64,000 bases of DNA from Humibacillus sp. DSM 29435 (GTDB lineage: Bacteria > Actinomycetota > Actinomycetes > Actinomycetales > Dermatophilaceae): contig NZ_MAST01000012.1 of the NCBI RefSeq assembly GCF_001758225.1, positions 248,001 to 312,000 of the forward strand, in the 5' to 3' direction. Made by a program: the position numbers and the translations under genes. Shown here one piece after another: positions 29,101 to 37,055 of the stretch. The notes under the pieces were generated by a model, which did no database searches, was not told the DNA's origin, and saw only the letters and a list, made by a program, of their open reading frames with translations. Positions within the stretch are counted from its first letter, which is position 1, and the number at the start of each line of letters is the position of its first letter.

Positions 29101-29749
29101 TGGCCGCCTTGCGCGCGGTCTCGGCCTGACGCCCGAGGGGTCCCAGCTGGCGGCGGATCTCACCCGTGAGGTCGGCGACCCGGGTGAGGTTGGCCTCCAT
29201 CGTCTCGAGCTTGCGCAGCGCACGTTCCTTGCGCTTGCGGTGCTTGAGAACGCCAGCCGCCTCCTCGATGAACCCGCGGCGCTCCTCGGGGGTGGCCCGC
29301 AGCACCGTGTCGAGCTGCCCCTGCCCGACGATGACGTGCATCTCACGGCCGATGCCGCTGTCAGACAGCAGCTCCTGCACGTCGAGGAGGCGGCACGAGG
29401 TGCCGTTGATGGAGTAGTCCGACCCGCCGTTGCGGAACATGGTGCGAGCGATCGTGACCTCGCTGTAGTCGATCGGCAGGGCCCCGTCGGTGTTGTCGAT
29501 GGTCAGGGCCACCTCGGCTCGCCCGAGCGGTGGCCGCCCGGCGGTGCCGGCGAAGATGACGTCCTCCATCTTGCCGCCGCGTAGCGACTTGGCGCCCTGC
29601 TCCCCCATCACCCAGGCGAGCGCGTCGACGACGTTGCTCTTGCCCGAGCCGTTCGGGCCCACGATGCACGTGATTCCCGGCTCGAGGCGAAGGTGAGTCG
29701 CCGAGGCGAAGGACTTGAAGCCCTTCAGGGTGAGGCTCTTGACGTACAC
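26168..29749 (-). CDS. smc: Chromosome segregation protein SMC
   Basis: The SMC ATPase of the condensin complex, 1193 residues, a typical length. Walker A is at 31-38 (GPNGSGKS). Long coiled coils rich in Glu, Ala and Arg flank the hinge (about 505-650, ILGSVAALVTVEPGLE to DGDVYAPGTAWGG). The C-terminal head has the LSGGERSLVAVALL signature and Walker B FYIMDEVEAALDD. The start is a GTG (VYVKSLTLKGFKSF) with AAAGGA 11 bases upstream. Partner genes scpA/scpB are not in the window. Confidence 0.96.
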   Translation of the reverse strand: MYVKSLTLKGFKSFASATHLRLEPGITCIVGPNGSGKSNVVDALAWVMGEQGAKSLRGGKMEDVIFAGTAGRPPLGRAEVALTIDNTDGALPIDYSEVTIARTMFRNGGSDYSINGTSCRLLDVQELLSDSGIGREMHVIVGQGQLDTVLRATPEERRGFIEEAAGVLKHRKRKERALRKLETMEANLTRVADLTGEIRRQLGPLGRQAETARKAAMVQADARDARLRLLADDLVQLTSTLEQEVADESALITRRTEVEQALGELANRLGALEAEAEAARPALSRAQDDYVALGRLVERLSATRSLADERVRLLRDEEGTPEAGGGARDPEQLRSQAAQVRGQEQSLLAEIAGAATDLEVAVAARAAAEQEQAEETTRLARASRAAADRREGLAKLAGQVGAAASRIEARQAEIGRLRTSIGASQARATEAEREWSRLEAGVAHDEEGEQGLDAAYESAAALLEEAEAEVAQHTEAEAAADRARTTAGARVEALELSLSRKDGAAALLAAADERHGILGSVAALVTVEPGLETAVAAALGRAAEALAVQSLEAAGMALDALRAGDDGRVMLLVSESADSPDPSGWPDLGVSARWVRDAVQCPDAVRPAVDRVLDRVALVDDPESARRLVLEHPGVTAVTPDGDVYAPGTAWGGSTSAPSLIELQAALDDARARVATATSEGERARFAGAAARSRRDELNETVEATLERLHESDARMSAIAEQLGSLGQALRSARAETERTEQALAVAEAALEADQAQHAALAERLEAASAEGVDEAEPSTEQRDRLDEAARSARTAETELRLALRTREERARALRERADALERGARHEEETRARMAARLERRRREAEVAEAVGVAARYAYELLAVSADEAARVRAEGEADRTARDAELAVVRRDAATLQNELRELTDSVHRDEVARTQQRLRIEALHTRAVDELGISPEALVDEFGPHQLVPFVPDPDAEPGSVPREPVAFVRTVQEKRLRAAERRLGALGRINPLALEEFSALEERHKFLTEQLEDLRSSKRDLLDIIKEVDDRVEKVFAEAFADTAVQFERVFQRLFPGGEGRLLLTDPSNMLTTGLEVEARPPGKKIKRLSLLSGGERSLVAVALLVAIFKARPSPFYIMDEVEAALDDANLGRLITLFEELRDSSQLIVITHQKKTMEIADALYGVSMRGDGVTTVVSQRLRDVADQPA

Positions 29750-29874
29750 GCGCCCGAGTGTCCTTTGAGTTGCCGGCGAAGATCGGTGTCAGGGTACTCG
29801 CCGAAGCGCCCGCACCCGCGGAGGTCAGGTCCCCGTGGGACGGCGAGGCCCCGTGCTGACCCCGGCGACCGGGC

Positions 29875-30201
29875 CTACTCCTCGCCCGAGGCGATGCGCT
29901 CGTGGTGGTGGATGACCTCCGCGATGACGAAGTTCAGGAACTTCTCGGCGAAGACCGGGTCGAGCCCGGCCTCGTCGGCCAGGAGCCTCAGCCGCATGAT
30001 CTGGCGCTCCTCACGCTCGGGGTCGGCGGGGGGCAGGCTCTTCTCCGCCTTGAGCACCCCGACCTGCTGGGTGGCTTTGAAGCGTTCTGCCAGCAGGTGT
30101 ACGAGCGCAGCGTCGATGTTGTCGATGCTGCTGCGCAGGCGCAGCAGCTCGGCCGGAACGGTCGTGTCGTCGCTCACCTGATGGCTCACCGGATGGCTCA
30201 T
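29875..30201 (-). CDS. Chorismate mutase (AroQ type)
   Basis: A 108-residue all-helical chorismate mutase that would turn chorismate into prephenate for Phe and Tyr synthesis. AroQ features are LRSSIDNIDAALVHLLAERF, the VLKAEKSLPPADPEREERQ active-site segment, and FLNFVIAEVIHHHERI at the end. The ATG at 30201 has TACGCT ending six bases upstream, suggesting a leaderless mRNA. It lies between smc and acylphosphatase. Confidence 0.9.
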   Translation of the reverse strand: MSHPVSHQVSDDTTVPAELLRLRSSIDNIDAALVHLLAERFKATQQVGVLKAEKSLPPADPEREERQIMRLRLLADEAGLDPVFAEKFLNFVIAEVIHHHERIASGEE

Positions 30202-30207
30202 CGGCCC

Positions 30208-30213
30208 AGCGTA
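30208..30213 (-). promoter_or_regulatory. -10 box of a probable leaderless promoter (chorismate mutase)
   Basis: TACGCT on the minus strand ends six bases before the ATG at 30201. It overlaps the 18-base gap to the acylphosphatase stop. Confidence 0.5.
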
Positions 30214-30219
30214 GGTCGC

Positions 30220-30570
30220 TCAGCGCGGGGCGAATCCGATGATCCCGTCTTTCGGACCGGCGCGGTGCACCACCACCGACTCCACCAGGCCGGGCCTACC
30301 GGTGGTCGTAGGCGTCTCCCCCAGCAGGTCGAGCAGCCGCTCCAGCGCGTCGGGCCGGCCCTGGGCCACCACCTCCACCCTGCCGTCGCCCATGTTGCGC
30401 GCATGCCCGACGAGCCCGAGCTCAAGCGCCCGAGACCTGGCCCACCAGCGGAAGCCGACCCCCTGCACGCGGCCGTGCACGAACGCTGTGACCCGGGCCG
30501 GCTCGCCTACCGTTCGGTCGGTCCCAGTGGTCTCAGTGGTCCCAGTGGTCTCAGTGGTCTCAGCAGGCAT
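30220..30570 (-). CDS. acyP: Acylphosphatase with a repetitive Thr/Glu/Gly leader
   Basis: Acylphosphatase hydrolyses carboxyl-phosphate bonds. The 95-residue core starts at about residue 22. R41 in VHGRVQGVGFRWW binds phosphate and N59 in HARNMGDGRVEV positions the water. The first 20 residues are a tripeptide-type repeat (ETT, GTT) encoded by five 9-base units (30521-30565). Relatives lack this, so either the leader is a local expansion or translation starts further in. An acyP gene between mutM and smc is common in actinobacteria. Confidence 0.88.
   Translation of the reverse strand: MPAETTETTGTTETTGTDRTVGEPARVTAFVHGRVQGVGFRWWARSRALELGLVGHARNMGDGRVEVVAQGRPDALERLLDLLGETPTTTGRPGLVESVVVHRAGPKDGIIGFAPR
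30521..30565. repeat. 9-bp tandem repeat inside the acylphosphatase 5' end
   Basis: GTCCCAGTG and GTCTCAGTG alternate over five units (the last is GTCTCAGCA). The unit is a multiple of three, so copy-number changes keep the frame and only lengthen or shorten the Thr/Glu/Gly leader. Confidence 0.9.
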
Positions 30571-30731
30571 CGGGCCCGCCCGGAGTGTCGGAGTTCGTCA
30601 CACTCCCACGGTATGCCGCGAGCCTCCCGGGCGTTGTCGCCGGCCGTCCCTATGCTCGCTTTCGACACAGGCTGTCTGCGGTAGTGGTCCACACGGTCGC
30701 CGCAGCCGGCGCCGGCGAAGGAGGAGGCGAC

Positions 30732-32807
30732 GTGACGACGTCCGCCACATCTCGGATCAACGACACTCGACAGCCCGGTGCGCCCCTCGGCGAAGGCTCC
30801 TCAAGGCGCATCTCGCGCGGGATGGCGCACATCGCCGGCCTCGACGGGCTGCGAGCACTGGCGATCGTCGCCGTTCTGGTGTTCCACCTGAACGCGTCGT
30901 GGCTGCCCGGTGGCTTCCTCGGGGTCGATGTCTTCTTCGTCGTCTCCGGCTTTCTCATCACCTCGCTGCTCGTGCACGAGAAGCGTCGCACCGGGCGCAT
31001 CGCCTTCTCGCAGTTCTGGCTGCGACGCGCTCGGCGGCTGGTGCCGGCCCTGGTGCTCTGCGTGGTCACGAGCGTGCTCATCGCCCGGCTCGTCAGCGGT
31101 GACCTGCTCGTCAGCATCGGCCGCCAGATCCTCGGCGCCCTCACCTTCTCCACGAACTGGGTCGAGATCACCGCCGGCTCGAGCTACTTCGACCAGACGG
31201 CCCCGCAGCTGTTCATGAACTTCTGGTCGCTCGCGGTCGAGGAGCAGTTCTACCTCGTCTGGCCGTTCGTCACCCTCGGTCTGCTGGCCGTCGCATCGAG
31301 CCGCCTACGCGTCGCCTCTGCGCTGGCGATCGGGGCGGGCTCATCGGTGCTGATGGCCCTGCTGTTCGACCCGGCCGGCGACTCGACCCGCGTGTACTAC
31401 GGCACCGACACCCACCTGATGGGTCTGATGATCGGCGCCGCGATCGCGTTCGCCTGGGCCAGCCCGACAATGTCGCTGCGCATCGCGCCCTCGCAGTGGG
31501 GCCTGGCGGGGCGGGCGGCCGTGCCCCTGGCGGCTGTCGTCCTGCTGGCGCTGATGTTCCGCCTCGACGAGAGCAACCCGTTCACCTTCCGCGGCGGCAT
31601 CCTGCTGGCCTGTCTGGCCACCGGGGTGCTGGTGCTCGGGCTGCTCGACCGGCCGCCGGGCAGGCCCACGGCCTGGCGGTCGTTCGCCTCGAGCCCGGTC
31701 GCTGTGTGGATCGGGCAGCGTTCGTACTCGCTCTACCTGTGGCACTGGCCGGTGATCCTCATCATCGCCATCGACCATCCGGCTGCTCCGGGAACCATCG
31801 ACCACCTGCTGACGCGACTGTGGTGCGTCGTGGTCACCCTGGCTCTGGCCGATCTCACCTACCGGTTCGTCGAGACCCCGTTCCGCCGTGACGGGTTCAC
31901 GGCGGTCGGCTCTCGGGTGCTCGTCACCGTCGGACGCTGCAGCCGTCGCGTCCGTCAGGTGGTGGCGGCCACCGTGGCCGTCACGGCGATGCTCACAATC
32001 GTCGTGCTCGTCACGGCTCCCGACCAGTCGCAGACCGCGCTGCTGCTCGAGCAGAACGAGGCCGGGGCCGCAGCAGGCTCGCTCGGGTCACCGGCCCCTG
32101 GGTCGGGCACGGCGCTCGGCACCGTCTCACCCCTGCTGCCCGCCGTCTCGCCGGCGTCGCCGTGGGCGCTGCGTTCGGGCTCCTCCTCGTCGCCTGCTTC
32201 CGGCGCGAGCGCCGCTCCCTCCGCGCCGACCGCACCGGCACCCGGCAAGAACGTCGACGCCGCCGACGCCAAGGCGAGCTTCACGATGCCGGCCGGCACC
32301 GACATCGACGCCTACGGCGACTCGATCATGGTGGGCAGCCTGGGCGCGCTTCGCTACTACTTCGACGGCATCCGTATCGACGCGAAGTCCAACCGGCGCT
32401 GGTCTGACGGCCTGGCCCAGGTGAAGGCGCGAGCCGATGGCAACCGACGTGCCGTGGTGCTCGCCTTCGGCACCAACTGGGGCGTCGACGCCGACCAGAC
32501 GCGCGCCACGCTCGATGCCCTCGGACCCGACCGCATGGTCGTGCTCGTCAACATCATGGGACCGATGGCCCGTGTCGACAAGGACAACGACACGTTGGCC
32601 GCCATTGCCGCCGAGCGCCCGAACGTCGAGGTCGCCGACTGGGCTGCCGCGGTCAGGGCCCACCCCGACCAGCTGCAGAGTGACCGCATCCACCCGTCGC
32701 TCACCGGCGCGCACCTGTTCGCCAAGACGGTGCGCCAGGCCTTTGCCGACCTCTCCGAGCAGCACACGGGCCAGAAGGTGACATTGAAGAACCTGCCCAT
32801 CCCGTGA
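30732..32807 (+). CDS. Membrane O-acyltransferase (OafA/YrhL type) with C-terminal SGNH domain
   Basis: A 691-residue two-part protein. The acyltransferase-3 membrane domain has about ten helices (residues about 30-420). It begins with the family motif HIAGLDGLRALAIVAVLVFH and contains FWSLAVEEQFYLVWP and RSYSLYLWHWPVI. A Ser/Ala/Pro-rich linker leads to an SGNH hydrolase domain (about 530-690) with DAYGDSIMVGSL, FGTNWG and DRIHPSLTG. Known OafA-like proteins transfer acetyl or similar groups to cell-wall or surface glycans. The GTG start at 30732 is supported by GGAGGAGG about five bases upstream. Confidence 0.9.
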   Translation: MTTSATSRINDTRQPGAPLGEGSSRRISRGMAHIAGLDGLRALAIVAVLVFHLNASWLPGGFLGVDVFFVVSGFLITSLLVHEKRRTGRIAFSQFWLRRARRLVPALVLCVVTSVLIARLVSGDLLVSIGRQILGALTFSTNWVEITAGSSYFDQTAPQLFMNFWSLAVEEQFYLVWPFVTLGLLAVASSRLRVASALAIGAGSSVLMALLFDPAGDSTRVYYGTDTHLMGLMIGAAIAFAWASPTMSLRIAPSQWGLAGRAAVPLAAVVLLALMFRLDESNPFTFRGGILLACLATGVLVLGLLDRPPGRPTAWRSFASSPVAVWIGQRSYSLYLWHWPVILIIAIDHPAAPGTIDHLLTRLWCVVVTLALADLTYRFVETPFRRDGFTAVGSRVLVTVGRCSRRVRQVVAATVAVTAMLTIVVLVTAPDQSQTALLLEQNEAGAAAGSLGSPAPGSGTALGTVSPLLPAVSPASPWALRSGSSSSPASGASAAPSAPTAPAPGKNVDAADAKASFTMPAGTDIDAYGDSIMVGSLGALRYYFDGIRIDAKSNRRWSDGLAQVKARADGNRRAVVLAFGTNWGVDADQTRATLDALGPDRMVVLVNIMGPMARVDKDNDTLAAIAAERPNVEVADWAAAVRAHPDQLQSDRIHPSLTGAHLFAKTVRQAFADLSEQHTGQKVTLKNLPIP

Positions 32808-33697
32808 CGGCGCGGCCCGTGGTGGTGGGTGTCGTCTCCCCGGGCGCGATGGGCTCTGCCCTCGGTCGGGCCTGGGCCTCCGGCGGCTCTCGGGTGGTAG
32901 CCACCCTGACCGGTCGCAGCCGGCGCACCACCGAGCTAGCCACCGAGCTAGCCACAGAGCAAACCACCGGTCTCGAGCTGGTCGCCGACCTCGAGGCGGT
33001 GGTTCGCGCGAGTGACGTCGTGGTGAGCGTGTGCCCTCCCGCCGCCGCCGAAACCGTGCTGACCGCGGTGATCGCTACCGCCGAGGGCCTCGGCGCCCGG
33101 CCACTGCTCGTGGACGCGAACGCCGTCTCCCCCGCGCACGTCGAACACCTCGCCCGGCTGGCGGCCGCAGCAGGCCTCGGCTTCGTCGACGGCGCCATCA
33201 GCGGTGGGCCACCCGCACCCCACGGCAGCACCCTGCTCTACCTCTCCGGTGAACGAGCCGCCGAGGTCGCCGACCTTCCCGCCGTCGGGCTCGGCCGTCG
33301 CATCGTCGGGGAGCGGCCCGGCCAGGCGTCAGCCGTCAAGATGTGCACGGCGTCGGTCTACAAGGGCGGCACGGCCATCTGGGCCCAAGCCATCGAGACC
33401 GCCGACCGGCTCGGGGTGCTCGAACCGGTGCTCGACGACCTCGGCCAGGAGTTCGGCGACCAGGTCGCCACCGTCGGGCGCCGCATCGCGGTGGCCGCGA
33501 GCAAGAGCCGACGGTTCGTCGACGAGATGGAGTCCATCGCCGCCACCCAGGGCTCTGTCGGCGCGTCGCCAGAGCTCTTCGAGGGGATGGCCGCCGTCTA
33601 CCGTCGACTGTCAGGCACGTCGTTGTCCGCCCTCACCCCTGAGGAGGCCGCCGGGCTGAGCGACCTGCGCGACGTGCTGGAGCGACTGCGCGCGTGA
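32804..33697 (+). CDS. NAD(P)-binding 6-phosphogluconate/hydroxyisobutyrate dehydrogenase-like protein
   Basis: A beta-hydroxyacid dehydrogenase-type protein of 297 residues. The Rossmann motif is VVSPGAMGSALG (GxxGxxG form). The SDVVVSVCPP and GFVDGAISGGPP segments belong to the family. The helical C-terminal domain resembles DUF1932, found on uncharacterised members. The usual catalytic Lys region is replaced by KMCTASVYKGG. A 12-base repeat (32929-32952) encodes ATEL twice. The GTG start overlaps the acyltransferase stop (GTGA), so the two are coupled. Substrate unknown. Confidence 0.85.
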   Translation: MTARPVVVGVVSPGAMGSALGRAWASGGSRVVATLTGRSRRTTELATELATEQTTGLELVADLEAVVRASDVVVSVCPPAAAETVLTAVIATAEGLGARPLLVDANAVSPAHVEHLARLAAAAGLGFVDGAISGGPPAPHGSTLLYLSGERAAEVADLPAVGLGRRIVGERPGQASAVKMCTASVYKGGTAIWAQAIETADRLGVLEPVLDDLGQEFGDQVATVGRRIAVAASKSRRFVDEMESIAATQGSVGASPELFEGMAAVYRRLSGTSLSALTPEEAAGLSDLRDVLERLRA

Positions 33698-33700
33698 CGC

Positions 33701-34534
33701 TCAGCTCGATGCTTCGTCGGCCACGACCTCGTCACCGACCGACAAGGCGGCGCCGGGGGCCAACGGCAGCATCGGCGTGAGGCGGATGCCGAACCAGGTG
33801 GCCCCCTCCCACCGGCGGTGCCGGGCCAACGTGGCGATCGGCTCCTTGGCCGTGGCCAGCGTCTGTCGGTCGATGGTGGTCATGACGCAGCGGTCACAGG
33901 TCATGGTGTAGCGAAAGGCGACCGCCCCGATCCGCACCTCGCGCCAGTCGTCCTCGGCAAAGGGCTCGTGACCGTCGAGCACGACGTTCGGCCGGAACCG
34001 GTCATGACCGAGCGGCTCGACGTCGGACTCCGCCAGCCACTCGTTGAGGCGACCGAGCGACGCCTGGGTGGTGACGTGCAGGGGCGCCGCGTCGGCCAAC
34101 GAGCTGGTGTCTCCGACCAGGCCGCCCATCTCCGGCCGGATCGGGCGGTGAGCCTCGTCGTCCTGCCACACGAGCCGAACCGGCCGACCCATCCGGGCGC
34201 TGAGCCAGTCGTCGGCCTCGCGGCCGGCCGGCCGTGCGGCATCCTGCCCCGAGAAGGAGACGGTGACCGGGGGCGCGTCACGCGGTGGGTCGACCGTCGC
34301 CACGCCGCCGTCACGACCGACGAGACGGATGCCGCCGTGCTCGGCCGGTTCGGCGCGCAGGCCGAGCATGAGGTGCACCTCGCGGGCGGTCACCTTTGCA
34401 CCATTTTCGTCGACCACGGCCCAGCGGCGATCGCCGGTCAGCCCACAGGGGTCGACCGCCGAATGCCCGACCGACACCCCACCCAACGACTTGACCGGGT
34501 AGAGGTGGAGCGCGATGACGCTCATCGGCCTCAC
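33701..34534 (-). CDS. MOSC domain protein (molybdenum cofactor sulfurase-type)
   Basis: A 277-residue protein with an N-terminal MOSC beta-barrel (LHLYPVKSLGGVSV, then GDRRWAVVDENG) and the main MOSC domain (about 130-270). The conserved RFRPNVVLDG and CDRCVMTTIDRQT segments carry the Cys residues thought to handle persulfide or the molybdenum cofactor. Relatives include the YiiM/YcbX group, which reduce N-hydroxylated compounds. It overlaps the M3 peptidase stop by four bases and ends three bases from the convergent dehydrogenase gene. Confidence 0.88.
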   Translation of the reverse strand: MRPMSVIALHLYPVKSLGGVSVGHSAVDPCGLTGDRRWAVVDENGAKVTAREVHLMLGLRAEPAEHGGIRLVGRDGGVATVDPPRDAPPVTVSFSGQDAARPAGREADDWLSARMGRPVRLVWQDDEAHRPIRPEMGGLVGDTSSLADAAPLHVTTQASLGRLNEWLAESDVEPLGHDRFRPNVVLDGHEPFAEDDWREVRIGAVAFRYTMTCDRCVMTTIDRQTLATAKEPIATLARHRRWEGATWFGIRLTPMLPLAPGAALSVGDEVVADEASS

Positions 34535-36483
34535 TGCGCGAGCCAGGCGGCGTACGCGTCGAAGGTGTACTCGCGGCCGAGGAAGTCCTCGACGAGGTCG
34601 GCCGCATCCTGCCTGCCGCCGGGAACGAGCACCTTGTCACGGTAGGCCCCGGCCACCTCGAGGTCGAGCAGGTTCGCGGGGTCGAAGGCCGAGAACATGT
34701 CCTTGGCGATGACGAGGCTCCACATGTACGTGTAGTAGCCCGAGCTGTAGCCGTCGAGGTGCCCGAAGCTGCAGTGCATATGGGTGCCGGCCACGTAGGG
34801 GAAGGCGGAGTACCGACCCATCAGCTCACGCAGCCGAACCGTGAGGTCATCGGTCTGGTGAACGTGGAAGTCGTAGGAGAGGGCCGCGTAGAACATCTGG
34901 GTGCGGGCGTCGTAGCCCTTGCCGAAGTCGTTGGCCCGACGCATGGCCTGCACGAGGTCGGCCGGAATGGTCTCACCCTCCGCGTTGCGGGCGAAGGTCG
35001 CGAGCACGTCGGGGTCCCAGGCCCACTCCTCGAGCATCTGGCTGGGCGCCTCGACGAAGTCCCACTCGGTCGCCACGCCGGAGAACCGCACCCAGTCGCC
35101 ACGACCGGCGAGCACGTGGTGCACCAGATGCCCGAACTCGTGAAAGAGGGTCACGACCTCGTCGTGTTCCAGCAGGCCCCGGCTGAGGTTGCAGACGAGC
35201 ACGCCCTCGGCGAGCTGGCTGCCCGCCACTCCCCGCACGAGGTCGAACTGCGCCGCGTGTTTGAACTTGCCGTCACGCGGATGCAGGTCGAGGTGGATGC
35301 GGCCGATGCACTCGCCGCCGAAGGCGACGTCGTAGGTGGCGACGTCGTCGTGCCAGGTGGCGGCGTCGTCGACTCGTTGCCAGTCGAGCCCGAAGAGTGC
35401 ACCGGTCACGTCGAGCAGGCCCTGACGAACCTGCTCGAAAGGAAAGAAGGTGCGCACCAGCTGGGCATCGACGGCGAGGTCCTCCTTGCGGACCAGCTCG
35501 GCGTAGTAGGTCACGTCAGGAGAGTCGATGTCGGTCGCGTCAGGGCGGTCTCGGCGCAGACGCTCGACGAGCAGCTGCTTGTCTCGCTCGGCACTGGTGG
35601 CGGAGAGCTCGGCGATGCGTTCGACGAAGTCGCCGATGGCCGCACCGGTGCCGATCATCTTGACCTCGGCGTCGTAGTCGGCCCACGTGTCGAACCCGAG
35701 CAGGCCGGCGATCTCGCGGCGCACGGCGAAGAGGCCCTGCAGCACGGCGTCGTTGGCCGGCCAGGCGACGGTCTGCGCCTGCGTCACGAGGTCGCGACGA
35801 GCCTGCGCGTCATGCGCGAAGGTGCGGAACGGGACGACGTCGGGGTAGTCGGTCGTCACGGTGACGAGCCCGTCCGGCTCCACCGGGTGGGCCTGCACCC
35901 AGTCACGGGGCAGCCCGGCCAGCTGCTCGGGACGGACGCGGATGCTGCGGACGTCCTGGCGCACGTTCTTGCTGAACTCCTGGCTGAGCTGGACCGCGCG
36001 CTCGTTGAGCTCACGGAGCCGGTTGCGCGTGGCCTCGTCGCGGTCGACGCCAGACCGCCGGAAGTCGCGCAGGGTGCGCTCGAGCACCCGCTGCGCGTCG
36101 AGGTCGAGGCCATCCCCTGAGAGCCTTTCGAACACGGCGTAGAGGTCGGGGTCGAGACCGAGGTCGGTGTCGAGCTTCTGCACGTCCTGCACGAGAGCCT
36201 CGGCGCGTTCACGCACGGCCTGGTCGGGGTGCACCTCGGAGAAGAGCGCCCCGACGGAGCCCGCGTTCGACAGCGCCGTCTGGGCCTCGTTCCACCGATG
36301 CAGCACGGTGAGGGCGTCACGGGGGGCCTCGGCCTTCAGCTGGTCCACGAGCGCTCGGGTGGCGGTCAGCTGCTGGTCGCCACGTGCTGCCACCCAGTCG
36401 AGCCAGGGGGTGTCGACAGGCAGGTCGAGGGGGTGGACGAGCGGCAGGGCCGCGATCGGGTCGAGGGGGGCATCCGAGGTCAC
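34531..36483 (-). CDS. M3-family metallopeptidase (oligopeptidase type)
   Basis: A zinc oligopeptidase of 650 residues. HEFGH (H448, E449, H452) lies in LFHEFGHLVHH, and the third ligand Glu is in SQMLEEWAWD. The substrate-shaping C-terminal Tyr/Gly segment (HLDGYSSGYYTY) is present. The family degrades short peptides in the cytoplasm. The GTG at 36483 is chosen because it matches relatives (TSDAPLDPIA) and a TACAGT box ends six bases upstream. The open frame extends more than 500 bases further, but that sequence is a shadow of the region upstream. Confidence 0.92.
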   Translation of the reverse strand: MTSDAPLDPIAALPLVHPLDLPVDTPWLDWVAARGDQQLTATRALVDQLKAEAPRDALTVLHRWNEAQTALSNAGSVGALFSEVHPDQAVRERAEALVQDVQKLDTDLGLDPDLYAVFERLSGDGLDLDAQRVLERTLRDFRRSGVDRDEATRNRLRELNERAVQLSQEFSKNVRQDVRSIRVRPEQLAGLPRDWVQAHPVEPDGLVTVTTDYPDVVPFRTFAHDAQARRDLVTQAQTVAWPANDAVLQGLFAVRREIAGLLGFDTWADYDAEVKMIGTGAAIGDFVERIAELSATSAERDKQLLVERLRRDRPDATDIDSPDVTYYAELVRKEDLAVDAQLVRTFFPFEQVRQGLLDVTGALFGLDWQRVDDAATWHDDVATYDVAFGGECIGRIHLDLHPRDGKFKHAAQFDLVRGVAGSQLAEGVLVCNLSRGLLEHDEVVTLFHEFGHLVHHVLAGRGDWVRFSGVATEWDFVEAPSQMLEEWAWDPDVLATFARNAEGETIPADLVQAMRRANDFGKGYDARTQMFYAALSYDFHVHQTDDLTVRLRELMGRYSAFPYVAGTHMHCSFGHLDGYSSGYYTYMWSLVIAKDMFSAFDPANLLDLEVAGAYRDKVLVPGGRQDAADLVEDFLGREYTFDAYAAWLAQ

Positions 36484-36489
36484 AGCCGC

Positions 36490-36495
36490 ACTGTA
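36490..36495 (-). promoter_or_regulatory. -10 box of a probable leaderless promoter (M3 peptidase)
   Basis: TACAGT on the minus strand ends six bases before the GTG at 36483, with no Shine-Dalgarno sequence. Confidence 0.5.
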
Positions 36496-36642
36496 TGTCG
36501 CCGTCGGCCTCCCCGCAGTCGCTCCCCCACAGCGGCTCGGCCGAGCGGGCTGCCCGACGCGACCTCCCTCGCGCCACCGGGCCCGGTTCGCCTCCGGCGG
36601 GCTACCCTTGAGCGAACACAGCGGGTGAGGCGGGAGGTAGCG

Positions 36643-36969
36643 ATGAGGGTGGCCGACTGGCACCGACGGGCCGCGCCAGGCCGTGCTCTCGTCTGGGCCT
36701 GCCCTGTCGCCGTGACCCTCATCGTCACCGTGGTCCTGGGTGCAGCAGGGGGCACTCCCGGTGGTGGTCAGCATCTCGTGCTGGCCGTGGCCGTGGCGAC
36801 CGCGTTGACCACCTTGCTGCTCGCGAGCGGGCGCACCGCGTCTCCGGCGGTGCCCGTGCGAACCGCCACCACGGGGGCGAGTGGGCACATCGAGGCCTCG
36901 ACCGCCTACTGGTGTGCCGTGGCCGCACATCGCCGACCTCAGCGTCCCAGGGCTCCGGAACAGGGCTGA
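36643..36969 (+). CDS. Small two-helix membrane protein upstream of yidC (DUF6412-like)
   Basis: A protein of 108 residues with two hydrophobic helices (about 17-36 and 44-61) and a basic, Pro/Arg-rich tail (VAAHRRPQRPRAPEQG). Small proteins of this type, called DUF6412, are found just before extra YidC genes in actinobacteria. The ATG at 36643 has GGGAGG seven bases upstream. The gene lies 86 bases before the yidC start. Role unknown; the pairing suggests help in membrane protein insertion. Confidence 0.65.
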   Translation: MRVADWHRRAAPGRALVWACPVAVTLIVTVVLGAAGGTPGGGQHLVLAVAVATALTTLLLASGRTASPAVPVRTATTGASGHIEASTAYWCAVAAHRRPQRPRAPEQG

Positions 36970-37055
36970 TCCTGTGCGTCGCCGCCGGCGACGCATGGAG
37001 CACGTCAGCCCCCCTCACCTACCGGCCCGGTCGGGCCGAGTCTTGGAGCCCTGTG

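Noticed and set aside
27620-29584. 654-residue plus-strand frame opposite smc
   Set aside because: Shadow of the coiled-coil coding region. No start signal or family.
29762-29874. Hairpin between smc and chorismate mutase as a riboswitch
   Set aside because: Only short stems (such as GTCCC/GGGAC) and no conserved riboswitch core could be seen.
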